The notes beneath the pieces were generated by a model. That model had not been told where the DNA came from and ran no database searches. It worked only from the letters and a program-made list of their open reading frames with translations. From Variovorax sp. J22P240 (lineage in GTDB: Bacteria; Pseudomonadota; Gammaproteobacteria; Burkholderiales; Burkholderiaceae_C): a DNA stretch of 64,000 nt. Position numbers and translations under genes: made by a program. Shown in pieces: positions 1 to 8,045 of the stretch. Each line of letters starts with the position of its first letter. The stretch's first letter is position 1. The stretch covers positions 1-64,000 of the forward strand of contig NZ_JASZYR010000017.1 in assembly GCF_030316855.1 (NCBI RefSeq), written 5' to 3'.

Positions 1-142
1 ACTTGGCAAGGTCGTTGCCGATCTGGATGTAGGTGCCGGTCTTCGAAGCGGTGACGATCTTGTACTCCGCCCTCGGCGCAGCGGCTGCGGACGACAGGAA
101 GATCATCCCCACCAGCACCGTCAGTAGGGTTGTGATTCGCAT
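1..142 (-). CDS. TAXI-type TRAP transporter substrate-binding protein, N-terminal part
   Basis: Only the first 47 codons are in the window; the gene runs off the left edge. It starts at an ATG read leftward from 142. A typical Sec signal peptide (MRITTLLTVLVGMIFLSSAAA) is followed by YKIVTASKTGTYIQIGNDLA, which resembles the N-terminal strand and TGG/TGT-Y-x-x-G-xx-A motif of TAXI-family periplasmic binding proteins of TRAP transporters. Such proteins usually bind organic acids and deliver them to DctQM-type permeases. It lies 30 bp downstream of the zinc-ribbon gene at 172-1014 on the same strand, so the two may be cotranscribed. The family call rests on the N-terminus only. Confidence 0.6.
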   Translation of the reverse strand, partial: MRITTLLTVLVGMIFLSSAAAAPRAEYKIVTASKTGTYIQIGNDLAK

Positions 143-171
143 GCTGGCTCCAATGAAGAAAGTTTCGGACG

Positions 172-1014
172 TCACGGCTTCGGGCACATCGCCAGAGCGG
201 CCAGTGCCTCGCTGCACCCCTCCTGCTTCGGCTCCGACACGCTCATCTCGGGTGCAGGGCCCGCCGCCATCTGCGGCGTCGCAGGCGAAACGGCCGGTGC
301 TGCGGGCGCCGCCGGCTCACCCAGTCCGAGCGCGATGGCCACGTCCGAGGCGGTGTCTCGAAGCCGATCGCGGGTGTCGGCTTGTGGCGGCTGTGCGTCC
401 GGCGCTCGCCGTTGCACTTGCCGATCGACCGCCCCCGCGGAACTCAGGACACCGGGCGAGAGGGCAGCGGAACGCAGGTCGCTGCCGACCAAAGCGCCTT
501 GGACCTGCTGCTCCACGCTCGCCCTGAGCGTGTCGAGATCGAGGTTGCGGCCCAGCACGAGCGTCAGCAAGACCACCAGCGACACCACGCCGATCGCCAG
601 GCGAAGCGCGATCACGGAGCTGCCTGCCCGGTGACCCGGTGCACTGCCTTCCAGCAATCGCCTGAGTCCGAAGGCGTCCGGGCGGTTGAGCGCCGAATCC
701 GGCCTCGCTGCCTCATTGGCCGCGTTCGTCGGAGCGTAGAGCGCGAGCGCCGTGGCTTCGCCTGGCTGCACCGTGTCCGCGAAATCCACCTCGGCCGGCG
801 CTGCACGCGCTGTGGATGGAGCGCGATTCGGGCCGCTGGCCGGCTGCGCCTCGCCCATGCCATTCATTTCCAACTGATCGCTTCCGCAAAAGCGACAGAA
901 CCGATCGTCCTCCTGCACCAGCTCCTGGCAATGCTTGCAGGGCAGAAAGCACGCCGTGTCCGAAAATTCGGCCAGGCTCACGGCAGCCTGGCGGTTACCT
1001 ATGACGTTCCACAT
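172..1014 (-). CDS. Zinc-ribbon, single-pass membrane protein of unknown function
   Basis: The protein has 280 residues. Near the N-terminus two CxxC pairs (CKHC at about 26-29 and CRFC at about 40-43) form a zinc ribbon. A low-complexity Ala/Pro-rich stretch follows, then one clear membrane segment at about 132-152 (IALRLAIGVVSLVVLLTLVL), then a second disordered Ala/Pro-rich region. The C-terminus contains CSEALAALAMCPKP. The layout is that of a membrane-anchored protein with a cytoplasmic zinc ribbon. I do not recognise a specific family. No strong ribosome site precedes the ATG at 1014; an internal GTG at residue 12 would also keep both cysteine pairs. It lies directly upstream of the TAXI binding-protein gene, so a link to that transporter is possible but unproven. 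Confidence 0.6.
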   Translation of the reverse strand: MWNVIGNRQAAVSLAEFSDTACFLPCKHCQELVQEDDRFCRFCGSDQLEMNGMGEAQPASGPNRAPSTARAAPAEVDFADTVQPGEATALALYAPTNAANEAARPDSALNRPDAFGLRRLLEGSAPGHRAGSSVIALRLAIGVVSLVVLLTLVLGRNLDLDTLRASVEQQVQGALVGSDLRSAALSPGVLSSAGAVDRQVQRRAPDAQPPQADTRDRLRDTASDVAIALGLGEPAAPAAPAVSPATPQMAAGPAPEMSVSEPKQEGCSEALAALAMCPKP

Positions 1015-1203
1015 TGAACGGTGACCGCTTGCCCGCTGGCGACAGTCTTCGAACGAGCTCTCATGGCATTCCTCCCGAACTGCGGCCGCGAATCCCAGCC
1101 GAGTTCCAATGTAGTACCAAAGGAAACACGAAGCCAGCGCGCCGTGGCTCTTCGCTTGGCCTATGCCATATGGCGAGCGCGCGATCCAGGCCCACGCTCG
1201 CGA

Positions 1204-1485
1204 CTAGAACGGATCACCCTGCAACAAGCTCGTCTTGCCGTTGAAGCTGAGTTCACAGCGGTCCTTGAAATCCAGGATCTTCGTTCTCCGGCCTTCCGCC
1301 AGATTCACCAGGTAGTACACCGCCTCCTCGTGCTTCAGCCAGGTGGTGGCGACGAGCTTCGGCGGACTCGATTCCAGGTCGATGGCGGCGTACCGCCCCG
1401 CCGAATGTCGGCTGAACCCGACCGGGATTTCGATGCCGGCTTCCCTGCAATAGGCCTCGATCTTCGCCTTGTATCGTTCGAACAT
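1204..1485 (-). CDS. Hypothetical protein, 93 residues
   Basis: This is a compact soluble protein starting MFERYKAKIEAYCREAGIEI. A GGGAG ribosome site lies about 6 bases before the ATG at 1485. The composition is ordinary for a folded alpha/beta protein, with no signal peptide or membrane segment. I recognise no motif. It stands alone between the zinc-ribbon gene and a small acidic ORF on the same strand. The ribosome site and normal codon use argue for a real gene. Confidence 0.55.
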   Translation of the reverse strand: MFERYKAKIEAYCREAGIEIPVGFSRHSAGRYAAIDLESSPPKLVATTWLKHEEAVYYLVNLAEGRRTKILDFKDRCELSFNGKTSLLQGDPF

Positions 1486-1546
1486 CGCCGCTCCCAGTAG
1501 GTCGAGATGAGTCTGCGTTCAATGGCCACTGCGCCGTCGGGCCGCC

Positions 1547-1720
1547 TTACGAACGCTGCGGTTTCGGGCCGCCGAGCGGATCGGCCTCGTCGGATGCTTT
1601 CGCGGCGGAACCCTCCTCTTCCTCGAGCCCAGCGGCCCGGTTTTCGGCTTCGGTCGGAGCGACCACCGGCAGCGGAGCGATGTCAGGGTCGATGTCTGGC
1701 GGTCGTCGGGCAATGGGCAT
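1547..1720 (-). CDS. Small acidic disordered protein, 57 residues
   Basis: The start is placed at MPIARRPPDIDPDIAPLPVV because a GAGGGAAG ribosome site lies about 6 bases upstream; the longer in-frame reading to 1852 has no such site. The product is rich in Pro, Glu and Ala (EEEEGSAAKASDEADPLGG), lacks aromatic residues and Cys, and is probably disordered. Small proteins of this kind are common and poorly annotated in Burkholderiales. No function can be assigned. It is divergent from the ion-channel gene at 1925. Confidence 0.45.
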   Translation of the reverse strand: MPIARRPPDIDPDIAPLPVVAPTEAENRAAGLEEEEGSAAKASDEADPLGGPKPQRS

Positions 1721-1924
1721 GGTGCTTCCCTCTTGAGAGCCCCGACCTTCGCTTGCGCCGCGCTCGACGTGTGTAGGCGCAAAACCGTCTCGCGAGAAAG
1801 CTTCGGCCGACCGTTCAGATTCCCAAGGAAAAACCGAAGCGGGCAGAGGCATCGCCCGAGGCCTCGTGCCCTCCGAGGCGGGAGGAACTCAGCGTCACGC
1901 GGAGGAACCGGCGACACTGCGGCC

Positions 1925-2590
1925 ATGAATCAACCGGGCATGCTGGGCAACATACGCCGCCATCCGTCGGCGATGCTGTTGATCGTGCAGCTCCTCGGCA
2001 TCGTTCTCTATCCCTTTGTCGAGTCGACGCGCGCCGGAGCCCCCGCGCTGGCCGTCTTCGGGATGGTCGTGCTGTACGCGACGATCCGCATGGTCCGGCG
2101 CACGCCATGGCTGACGTGGATCAGCGTCGGCCTGGCGATCCCGACCACCGCCCTGCTCGTGCTGCAGGCGATGGCCGATCGGCCCGAGCTGCTCGTGTGG
2201 TCCTCCGCCCTCGAGGCGGTGTTCTATTTCTATGCGACGGGCAGCTTGATCGCCTACATGCTGGCCGATCGGTATGCGACGCTCGACGAGCTGTTCGCCG
2301 TGGGCGCGACGTTCACGTTGCTGGCCTGGGCGTTCACTCACCTGTTCGTCGTGGTTCAGGCGCTCCAGCCCGGGAGTTTCCAGGCCGCAGTGAATCCGCA
2401 GCAGGCCAGGTCCTGGAGCGAGCTGATGTACCTGAGCTTCGCGCTGCTCTCGAGCACAGGGATCGGCGACGTCATCCCGGTCACGGTCCACGCCCGTGCC
2501 GTCGCGAGCCTCGCCATGTTCGCCGGCGTGATGTACCTGGCCATGGTCGTTTCCCGGCTGATCGGGCTCACGCTGCAGCCGCGTTCCTGA
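1925..2590 (+). CDS. Two-pore-domain-like potassium/ion channel family protein
   Basis: The start is set at MNQPGMLGNIRRHPS because the first hydrophobic segment begins soon after it; the longer reading adds an Arg-rich stretch that looks non-coding. The 221 residues contain several membrane segments: about 20-35, 42-57, 66-80, 96-112, 121-138 and, after a pore-like re-entrant loop, 190-210. The loop SFALLSSTGIGDVIPVT (about 170-187) resembles the TVGYGD-type selectivity filter and pore helix of the Ion_trans_2 family, though the filter is degenerate (STGIGD). Function is therefore inferred as a small cation channel in the inner membrane. No partner gene is evident. Confidence 0.75.
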   Translation: MNQPGMLGNIRRHPSAMLLIVQLLGIVLYPFVESTRAGAPALAVFGMVVLYATIRMVRRTPWLTWISVGLAIPTTALLVLQAMADRPELLVWSSALEAVFYFYATGSLIAYMLADRYATLDELFAVGATFTLLAWAFTHLFVVVQALQPGSFQAAVNPQQARSWSELMYLSFALLSSTGIGDVIPVTVHARAVASLAMFAGVMYLAMVVSRLIGLTLQPRS

Positions 2591-2823
2591 ATGCTTGGCC
2601 GCCGAAGCCCGAGATCGGGACCTGGGCACCTGCCGGGTCCCCGTATGGCCCCTGCCGGTCATCGCTTGAATACACGCACTCGGCGCCACGAGACCCTCCT
2701 CGGCTCGCCACCCGCGGCGGTATCATTTCTGTGGGGAGCAACAGCCGCTTGGCAAACACAATGCGTGCGTGCCCCATGCGCCAACGGAGCATCAGCGCGC
2801 AGGCGCTGTAAAGGTGTCCGATC

Positions 2824-3210
2824 ATGCAGACGGTGATTCCCGAGGTGACCCCGGAATTCCTTCAGTCGTTTGCCGACGCGTGGAATCGGCACGACATCGA
2901 CGCACTCATGTCCTTCATGACCGAGGATTGCGTCTTCGAATCCTCCGCCGGGCCCGATGCCTGCGGACGCCGCGCCGTCGGCCGCGAGGCGGTGCGAGCG
3001 GCCTTCGCGCAAGTCTGGGCCGTCTTTCCCGATGCCCACTGGGCGAATGCGCGCCATTTCGTGCTCGGCGATCGCGCTGTCTCAGAATGGACGTTCACGG
3101 GGACGCCGGTGCATGGGACTCGCGTCGAAGTCCAGGGCTGCGACCTGTTCACGCTTCGGGACGGCAAGATCTTCCTGAAGAACTCCTATCGCAAGAATCG
3201 AACGCCCTAG
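2824..3210 (+). CDS. SnoaL-like / NTF2-fold family protein
   Basis: The 128-residue protein has the usual NTF2-fold order: an N-terminal helix (FLQSFADAWNRHDIDALMSF), then MTEDCVFESSAGPDA, GREAVRAAFAQVW, and the strands WTFTGTP and GCDLFTLRDGKIFLKNSYRK. This matches SnoaL-like domain proteins, which may be small-molecule isomerases/hydrolases or only ligand binders. An AAGGTG ribosome site precedes the ATG. No signal peptide is present, so it is cytoplasmic. The substrate cannot be deduced and the neighbours give no pathway clue. Confidence 0.8.
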   Translation: MQTVIPEVTPEFLQSFADAWNRHDIDALMSFMTEDCVFESSAGPDACGRRAVGREAVRAAFAQVWAVFPDAHWANARHFVLGDRAVSEWTFTGTPVHGTRVEVQGCDLFTLRDGKIFLKNSYRKNRTP

Positions 3211-3322
3211 CTGTGAATCGTCGAGAGGTTATTTCTTGACCTGTTGAGTCTGGTCAAGTAGGCGAGGCCTCAGTACCCTCTTGAGCTGACAGAGGTGCCG
3301 CGGCACCCTTGCGTCCACTGAC

Positions 3323-3670
3323 ATGGGTAGTGGACGCAGCATGGATACCCTGACCGAGAGAGAACACCCGAGGCAGCTGCCACGTGGCGTCCTGGGCGTG
3401 CGCAGCAATGGCAAGCGCATTTACGCCGATGAGTTCAAGGATGAACTGGTTCGACAATGTTTGATGCCCTGGGACTTCAGTGGCCGCCACCGGCATGACG
3501 CACAGGGTCAACGCGAACCTGTTGCGGCGTTGGATCGTTCTGCATGGTGCCCGCGGTCGCGCTGAGCAGGCGCCGGCGCTATTGCCGGTGATGCTGCAAG
3601 CACCGCCTCCTGAGAGGACGCCTGCGCCGCCGTGTGCGCCTTTGGAGCCGCCGATCCACGCGAGGGGCAA
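3323..3670 (+). pseudogene. IS66-family accessory protein TnpA (orfA), frameshifted remnant
   Basis: The first frame reads GKRIYADEFKDELVRQCLMP, the helix-turn-helix start of IS66 TnpA. Just after MP (near 3471) the homology jumps to another frame, which continues GTSVAATGMTHRVNANLLRR and then WIVLHGARG, as in intact TnpA proteins. Removing a single base near 3471 joins the two parts. The C-terminal part fades out around 3660-3670. No TnpB (IS66 Orf2), DDE transposase or matching terminal repeats were found nearby, so this is a decayed fragment of a lost insertion sequence. The TnpA identity is secure; the right-hand limit is approximate. Confidence 0.8.
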
Positions 3671-3712
3671 TGGTCACCGAAGCGCGGAGGTCGGGAGGGT
3701 GCAAGTAGCGGC

Positions 3713-4756
3713 TCAGTCAACAACAGCGTCGGACCGCCGCAGCAAGGATTGCGGGATGGTGACCCCGAGATCGTTCGCCGTCTTGCGATTGATCACCAGC
3801 TCGAACAATGTCGGTTGCTCAATTGGCAGATCTCCGGCCTTTTCGCCATGGAGAATGCGCGCGATCTGCTTGGCCGACTGACGCCACATCCCGGGGATGT
3901 TCGGCCCGTATGACATGAGACCGCCGGCGTCTGGCACTTCTCGGAATGCGAACATCGACGGTAGCCGCCTCTCCGTGGCCAGCTTGGCGATGCGCGCGGC
4001 GAATGCGTAAGCAAGTTGATCGCTGAACATCATGAGCGCATCGGGGCGCTCAGCCGCGATGGAGTCGAAGACCGGCTCGAGATCGTCGACCTTGCGGAAT
4101 TCGAACGGTACGAGTGTCACCCCAAGCACGCGGGCCGCGTCGCGCAACTCGCGCCAGTCGGCCTTGAACTCCGAGTACCCAGGATTCCAAAGGATCGCAA
4201 TCCGCTTCGCCTGCGGGACCGCCTGAAGCAGGAGCTCACGACGTTTGCTTGCCAGCTGGGGCGTCAGCTTGGACATGCCCGTGATGTTGCCACCGGGGTG
4301 CTTGAAGCTCTTGACGATGCCCAACTCGACCAGGTCGTCATTGCAGGTCGGCACCACGATCGGGATCGTCTGCGTGGCGCGCCGCGCCGCGTCGAGCGGA
4401 GCGCCACAGACCCCCACCACGATTAAATCCACCGAGGACTTGACCAGCTCCTGCGTCAGCGGCTCGAACAGCTCTGGCCGCCCGGCGGTGAAGCGCAGAT
4501 CGAGCGTGTAGTCTCGCCCTTCGACCATGCCTTGATCGCCCAAGCCGGCCAGCAGCGATTTCCAGACGGAGTACCTGCGCACCTGCGCCTCGTCGGAACC
4601 AATACCGACAGCTCCGATTCGGGGCAGTCGCGCGGGAGTCTGCGCTAGTGCATCGGCCGTGACGGCCACCGTGATCATCATCATCGGCACGAGGACGCCG
4701 GCGGCCCGTCGCAGCTTTGATCTGGTCCGGCGTTCGATGACGTCCGCATTGCCCAT
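3713..4756 (-). CDS. ABC transporter substrate-binding protein, PF04392 (ABC_sub_bind) type
   Basis: The start is placed at MGNADVIERRTRSK, with GAGGAG about 7 bases upstream; the 37 codons before it look untranslated. A signal peptide (about residues 12-40, ending ALAQ) exports the 347-residue protein. The mature part has the family's typical segments: PRIGAVGIGSDEAQ, SVDLIVVGVCGAPLDAARRA, TIPIVVPTCNDDLVELGIV, HPGGNITGMSKLTPQLASKR and the C-terminal FELVINRKTANDLGVTIPQS. The family binds diverse solutes for ABC importers. No permease or ATPase is adjacent, so this is an orphan binding protein whose ligand is unknown. Confidence 0.85.
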   Translation of the reverse strand: MGNADVIERRTRSKLRRAAGVLVPMMMITVAVTADALAQTPARLPRIGAVGIGSDEAQVRRYSVWKSLLAGLGDQGMVEGRDYTLDLRFTAGRPELFEPLTQELVKSSVDLIVVGVCGAPLDAARRATQTIPIVVPTCNDDLVELGIVKSFKHPGGNITGMSKLTPQLASKRRELLLQAVPQAKRIAILWNPGYSEFKADWRELRDAARVLGVTLVPFEFRKVDDLEPVFDSIAAERPDALMMFSDQLAYAFAARIAKLATERRLPSMFAFREVPDAGGLMSYGPNIPGMWRQSAKQIARILHGEKAGDLPIEQPTLFELVINRKTANDLGVTIPQSLLRRSDAVVD

Positions 4757-5135
4757 AAGGACTCCTCGCGATGCGAAGATGGCAAATGCTGCTCCTTCGG
4801 AAGTCGCCTGGCAAACTGTCACTTCAGCGAACACCAAGCCCCTGGCGGATCTCCGAAGCCGCGCCATGCACCCGGGCAGCCGCTTCGGAGAAGAGCCTAC
4901 GCCCGGTCTGGGCCGGCCCGTTTGTTCGATCGCCCGCGTAGCCCTTCACCGCGTAGTCCTTCATCTGGTCGCATTTCCGCCACTGACCCCCGCCCCGGGC
5001 GCTGAGACGGCGCCTCCAGCGTCCTGCCCGGCATGTCAAAAGCCATGGCGAACTTTTGTTCTCAGCCTCAAAATCCACGACCCCATAAGCGGAGGGCGCG
5101 CGATGCGAAAGAGATTGCATGTGAGCTAGCCTGCG
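4757..5135 (+). other. Intergenic stretch without a supported gene
   Basis: These 379 bases separate two divergent genes. They hold the ribosome site of the leftward binding-protein gene (GAGGAG at about 4763-4770) and presumably both promoters, but I could not pick out convincing -35/-10 pairs. Short open frames on both strands lack ribosome sites and recognisable sequence. Confidence 0.4.
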
Positions 5136-5588
5136 ATGAGATCCAGGTTACAGCTGCTCCTCTGTGTTGCTGCTGCGACGGCGGGGCAAGACGTGGAAGC
5201 AGCGCGGCTGCAGCCGTCGGACCTCGAACTCACGACGGTTTACTGTGTCGGCGTCCTGAAGAATAGGCTCGCCATGCTTCGCGAGCATTCGCAACCGTCA
5301 AGAAGCGCAACTGATGCTCTCCGCAGGGACTTGAAGCGCCTTGGGAATTTCATAGACCCTCGTCTCGGCAATTTGGATTCCGCGCGTCTGGCGATCGCCC
5401 GGAGACGCGCCAATGATGACTTCATGAGTTGGCATGCCGACGTTGGGGCGTGCATGCATCGGTGCGCTGGTGAAGGGGAACGCCTGAGCCGCGAGAAGCG
5501 GGGTACCTGCTGGTCCGGGTGTTCCCATACTGGCGCTGCCTCGGAGCGCATGAAGATATGCAGCACCATCGATTGGCTGCCGCCATGA
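5136..5588 (+). CDS. Hypothetical exported cysteine-containing protein
   Basis: The 150-residue product begins with a plausible short signal peptide (MRSRLQLLLCVAAATAGQDVEA). The remainder is helical and Arg-rich, with cysteines at YCVGVLK, GACMHRC and CWSGC that could form disulfides in the periplasm. Codon use is less GC3-rich than in neighbouring genes, similar to the tandem hydrolase region downstream, which hints at acquired DNA. No strong ribosome site precedes the ATG. I do not recognise the family, and a spurious ORF cannot be excluded, but the signal peptide and paired cysteines favour a real gene. Confidence 0.5.
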   Translation: MRSRLQLLLCVAAATAGQDVEAARLQPSDLELTTVYCVGVLKNRLAMLREHSQPSRSATDALRRDLKRLGNFIDPRLGNLDSARLAIARRRANDDFMSWHADVGACMHRCAGEGERLSREKRGTCWSGCSHTGAASERMKICSTIDWLPP

Positions 5589-5892
5589 GTTCGGGTCCCG
5601 CAGCCCATCCGCCAGCGAAGCCATTTTCCGCGGGCGGACCCTCCGCGGACGGAACCGGCGGCCAGGCGTCTTTGTCGACCAATCTTTCACCTTCGGGAGT
5701 TGCGGCGTCCGACGATCGCGGCGGGTGGAGCCTCCCCAGCCTTCCACGCCTTTTGGCGATCCACTAGCGAAGGGCCCCCGATCATGCATCGATGGACAGA
5801 CTGGGTGGGTATGTGCGCTGTCAAGCGACATCAGGAACTGACCCCCCCGCATTGACTCACCTGGACTGTTACCGGGTGACATTGCGCCGTGT
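5589..5892 (+). other. Intergenic stretch with a possible IS21-like terminal remnant
   Basis: No gene is supported in these 304 bases. From about 5812 the sequence TGTGCGCTGTCAAG, followed by CATCAGGAACTGACCCCCC, resembles the kind of terminal repeat seen in IS21-family elements (recalled, not searched). It ends exactly where the truncated hydrolase homology begins at 5893. This suggests that an insertion element removed the 5' part of that gene and was then mostly deleted. No IstA or IstB coding sequence remains. The IS21 assignment is weak. Confidence 0.25.
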
Positions 5893-6674
5893 GCGCACTC
5901 GACGAGTCCGACCAACAGCGGGCTGAAGATGAAGTTCCCGCAGTACAACGGGCGCGCCAGGATGAGGGCGCAGCACATGCTGATCACGGAGGGCCTCGGC
6001 GTTTCGCACTTGCTCGCGGTGGTCGGAATCTCGTCCGGCGGCTCGTACAGCATTCAGCTCGCGGTGAGCTATCCGGACTTCATGGACGGCATCGTGCCGA
6101 TCTCCGGGGGCGGCTTCTGCGGCAAGACGGGGAGATTTCGCGGGTCACTCCGGAATTCGATCATCGAGTCCTGCGCGGGCTGGAACGAGGGCAACTACGA
6201 CGAGAACCCGAAAGCCTGCGCAACGAGCTACATCTCCGTGCTGATCCCCTACTTTTACAGTCGCGATTGGTGGGAGCGGCACATTGACACGGCCGAGGCT
6301 CACCAGCGTTGGCGCGTGGCGATGGGCGCCTTCACCCTCGACGTCCAAGATACCCGCGACCTTTACTACTTGGAGCGATCGTACGAGAAGGGCTGGGTCA
6401 CGGACACGCCGGGATTCAACGGGAGCATGCAGGCGGCGTTGGGTTCTATCAAGGCGAAGGCGCTCTTCATCCATTCGTTCCAGGACGAACTCGTCCCGCC
6501 GAAAAATATCGCCGACGAGGCGAAGCTGATTCCGAAGGCGTGCGACCTCGCTATCGATTCTGACGCCGACACACCATCTGGTACAACGCCGAACCACAGG
6601 CCACCGTGGCCGTAAGTCGCGCGATCAAGGCCTTCCTTTACGAGTTGACTGCGAACAAGACAGCCGCTCGCTGA
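5893..6674 (+). pseudogene. Truncated, frameshifted copy of the secreted alpha/beta hydrolase at 6895-8016
   Basis: Translation from 5893 (AHSTSPTNSGLKMKFPQYNG) is closely collinear with residues from about 120 onward of the intact gene downstream. It keeps the nucleophile region (VVGISSGGSYSIQLAVSYPD) and the CAGWNEGNYDENP and WERHIDTAEAHQRWRVAMGA blocks. The signal peptide and first third, including the HGFGG oxyanion region, are missing. Near 6566 one base is lost relative to the paralogue; the frame then shifts and stops early at 6615. Restoring one base recovers HTIWYNAEPQATVAVSRAIK and a stop at 6674 that matches the paralogue's C-terminus. It is a relic of a tandem duplication and is not expected to be functional. 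Confidence 0.85.
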
Positions 6675-6894
6675 TTCGTTACCTCTCATAGCCATTCCGC
6701 GAGGCTTCATGCGCGAGGGCGCCGGATCGTGTGCGCCGACCGATGGAAGATTTGGCGCCAGACCACGAAGCGGCTCTCGGTTCGCCGCCGCCCTGGCATG
6801 TCGGATCACACTCGACATCGCCGGCCTGGAGGAGTAACTTCCCCCGATCGGTCTGCCACCAATCCCGTCCCGAACTTCAAAAAGGATGGAAGTG

Positions 6895-8016
6895 ATGAAG
6901 GCGCTGTCGAAGCTGTGGCTGTGCTCAGCATTCGCCCTTGCCCTTGGTGTGGCGGGTCCAGCCTGTGCCCACTGGGAAGACCAACCTCCCCATCAGATGG
7001 CCCAGCTCGGGGATCTGAAGCTCGAGAGCGGCAGCGTGATTCCGAATCTGAAGATGAGCTACGTCACGCACGGCAAGCTCAATGCCGCGAAGGACAACGC
7101 GATCCTGTTCCTGCACGGATTCGGTGGAAACCATCACGGCATGGATCATCACATCGGGCCGGGGCGCGCCCTCGACACAGACAAATTCTTCATCATTTGC
7201 TCCGATGCCCTCGGGGCCACGCAAATCGGCTACGAGCATTCGACGAGTCCGACCAATAGCGGCTTGAAGATGGCGTTCCCACAATACAGCGGCCGCGACA
7301 TGGTGAACGCACAGCACAAGCTTCTCACCGAGGGGTTGGGTATCTCGCACCTCCTTGCGGTGACAGGGATGTCGTCTGGCGCGCTATACAGCACTCAGCT
7401 CGCAGTGAGCTACCCCGAATTCGTGGACGGCATTGTCCCGATTGTCGGCAGCAGCTTCAGTACCAGCACGGGCCGCTTCCGTTGGCCGCTCATGGTCTCG
7501 ATGCTTGAGTCCTGCGCCGGCTGGAACGGAGGCAACTATGACCAGAATCCTAAGGAGTGCGCAACACAAGCGCTGTCCGTCCAAACGCTCTACTTCTACA
7601 GCCCCGAGTGGTGGGACCAGCACCTCGACACTCCAGAGGCCTATCAGCGTTGGCGCGTGGCGTTCGGGGCTTACTACCTGGACGTTCAGGATGCCCGCGA
7701 CCTCTACTACCTGTACAAATCCTTCTACGACTTCTGGCTCGGCGATACGCCGGGATTTGACGGCAACATAGAGGCAGCGTTGGCGTCGATCAAGGCAAAG
7801 GCGCTCTACATCTATGCGCCGAAAGATCAAATCTTCTCGCCGAAGAACATCCTCGCGGAAGTGGCGCTCATTCCGAAAGCACGCGCAGTCGAAATCGACT
7901 CGATCGCCGGTCATACCATTTGGTACGACGCCGACCCACAGGCCACCGTGGCCATAAGCCGCGCAATCAAAGGCTTCCTCGCGGAACTGACGGCGAGCAA
8001 GACCACCGGTCGCTGA
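6895..8016 (+). CDS. Secreted alpha/beta fold hydrolase (homoserine O-acetyltransferase-like fold)
   Basis: The start is taken at MKALSKLWLCSAFALA because AAAGGA at 6881-6886 is well spaced for it; the ATG at 6886 overlaps that site. A signal peptide ends near ACAHWED, giving a periplasmic protein of about 350 residues. Visible parts are the oxyanion-hole motif FLHGFGGNHHG, the nucleophile elbow GMSSGALYS (G-x-S-x-G), an acid in the APKDQIF loop and a late His in AGHTIWY. Arrangement and length follow the MetX/homoserine acetyltransferase-like branch, but secreted members are usually uncharacterised hydrolases. It is followed 29 bp later by an NMT1-like binding protein, which suggests joint use of an ester or amide substrate. 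Confidence 0.8.
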   Translation: MKALSKLWLCSAFALALGVAGPACAHWEDQPPHQMAQLGDLKLESGSVIPNLKMSYVTHGKLNAAKDNAILFLHGFGGNHHGMDHHIGPGRALDTDKFFIICSDALGATQIGYEHSTSPTNSGLKMAFPQYSGRDMVNAQHKLLTEGLGISHLLAVTGMSSGALYSTQLAVSYPEFVDGIVPIVGSSFSTSTGRFRWPLMVSMLESCAGWNGGNYDQNPKECATQALSVQTLYFYSPEWWDQHLDTPEAYQRWRVAFGAYYLDVQDARDLYYLYKSFYDFWLGDTPGFDGNIEAALASIKAKALYIYAPKDQIFSPKNILAEVALIPKARAVEIDSIAGHTIWYDADPQATVAISRAIKGFLAELTASKTTGR

Positions 8017-8045
8017 ATGGACCACACCGAACCGGGCCAAGCACC

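Noticed and set aside
4824..5120. A 98-codon minus-strand frame in the 4.8-5.1 kb gap
   Set aside because: No ribosome site and no recognisable domain.
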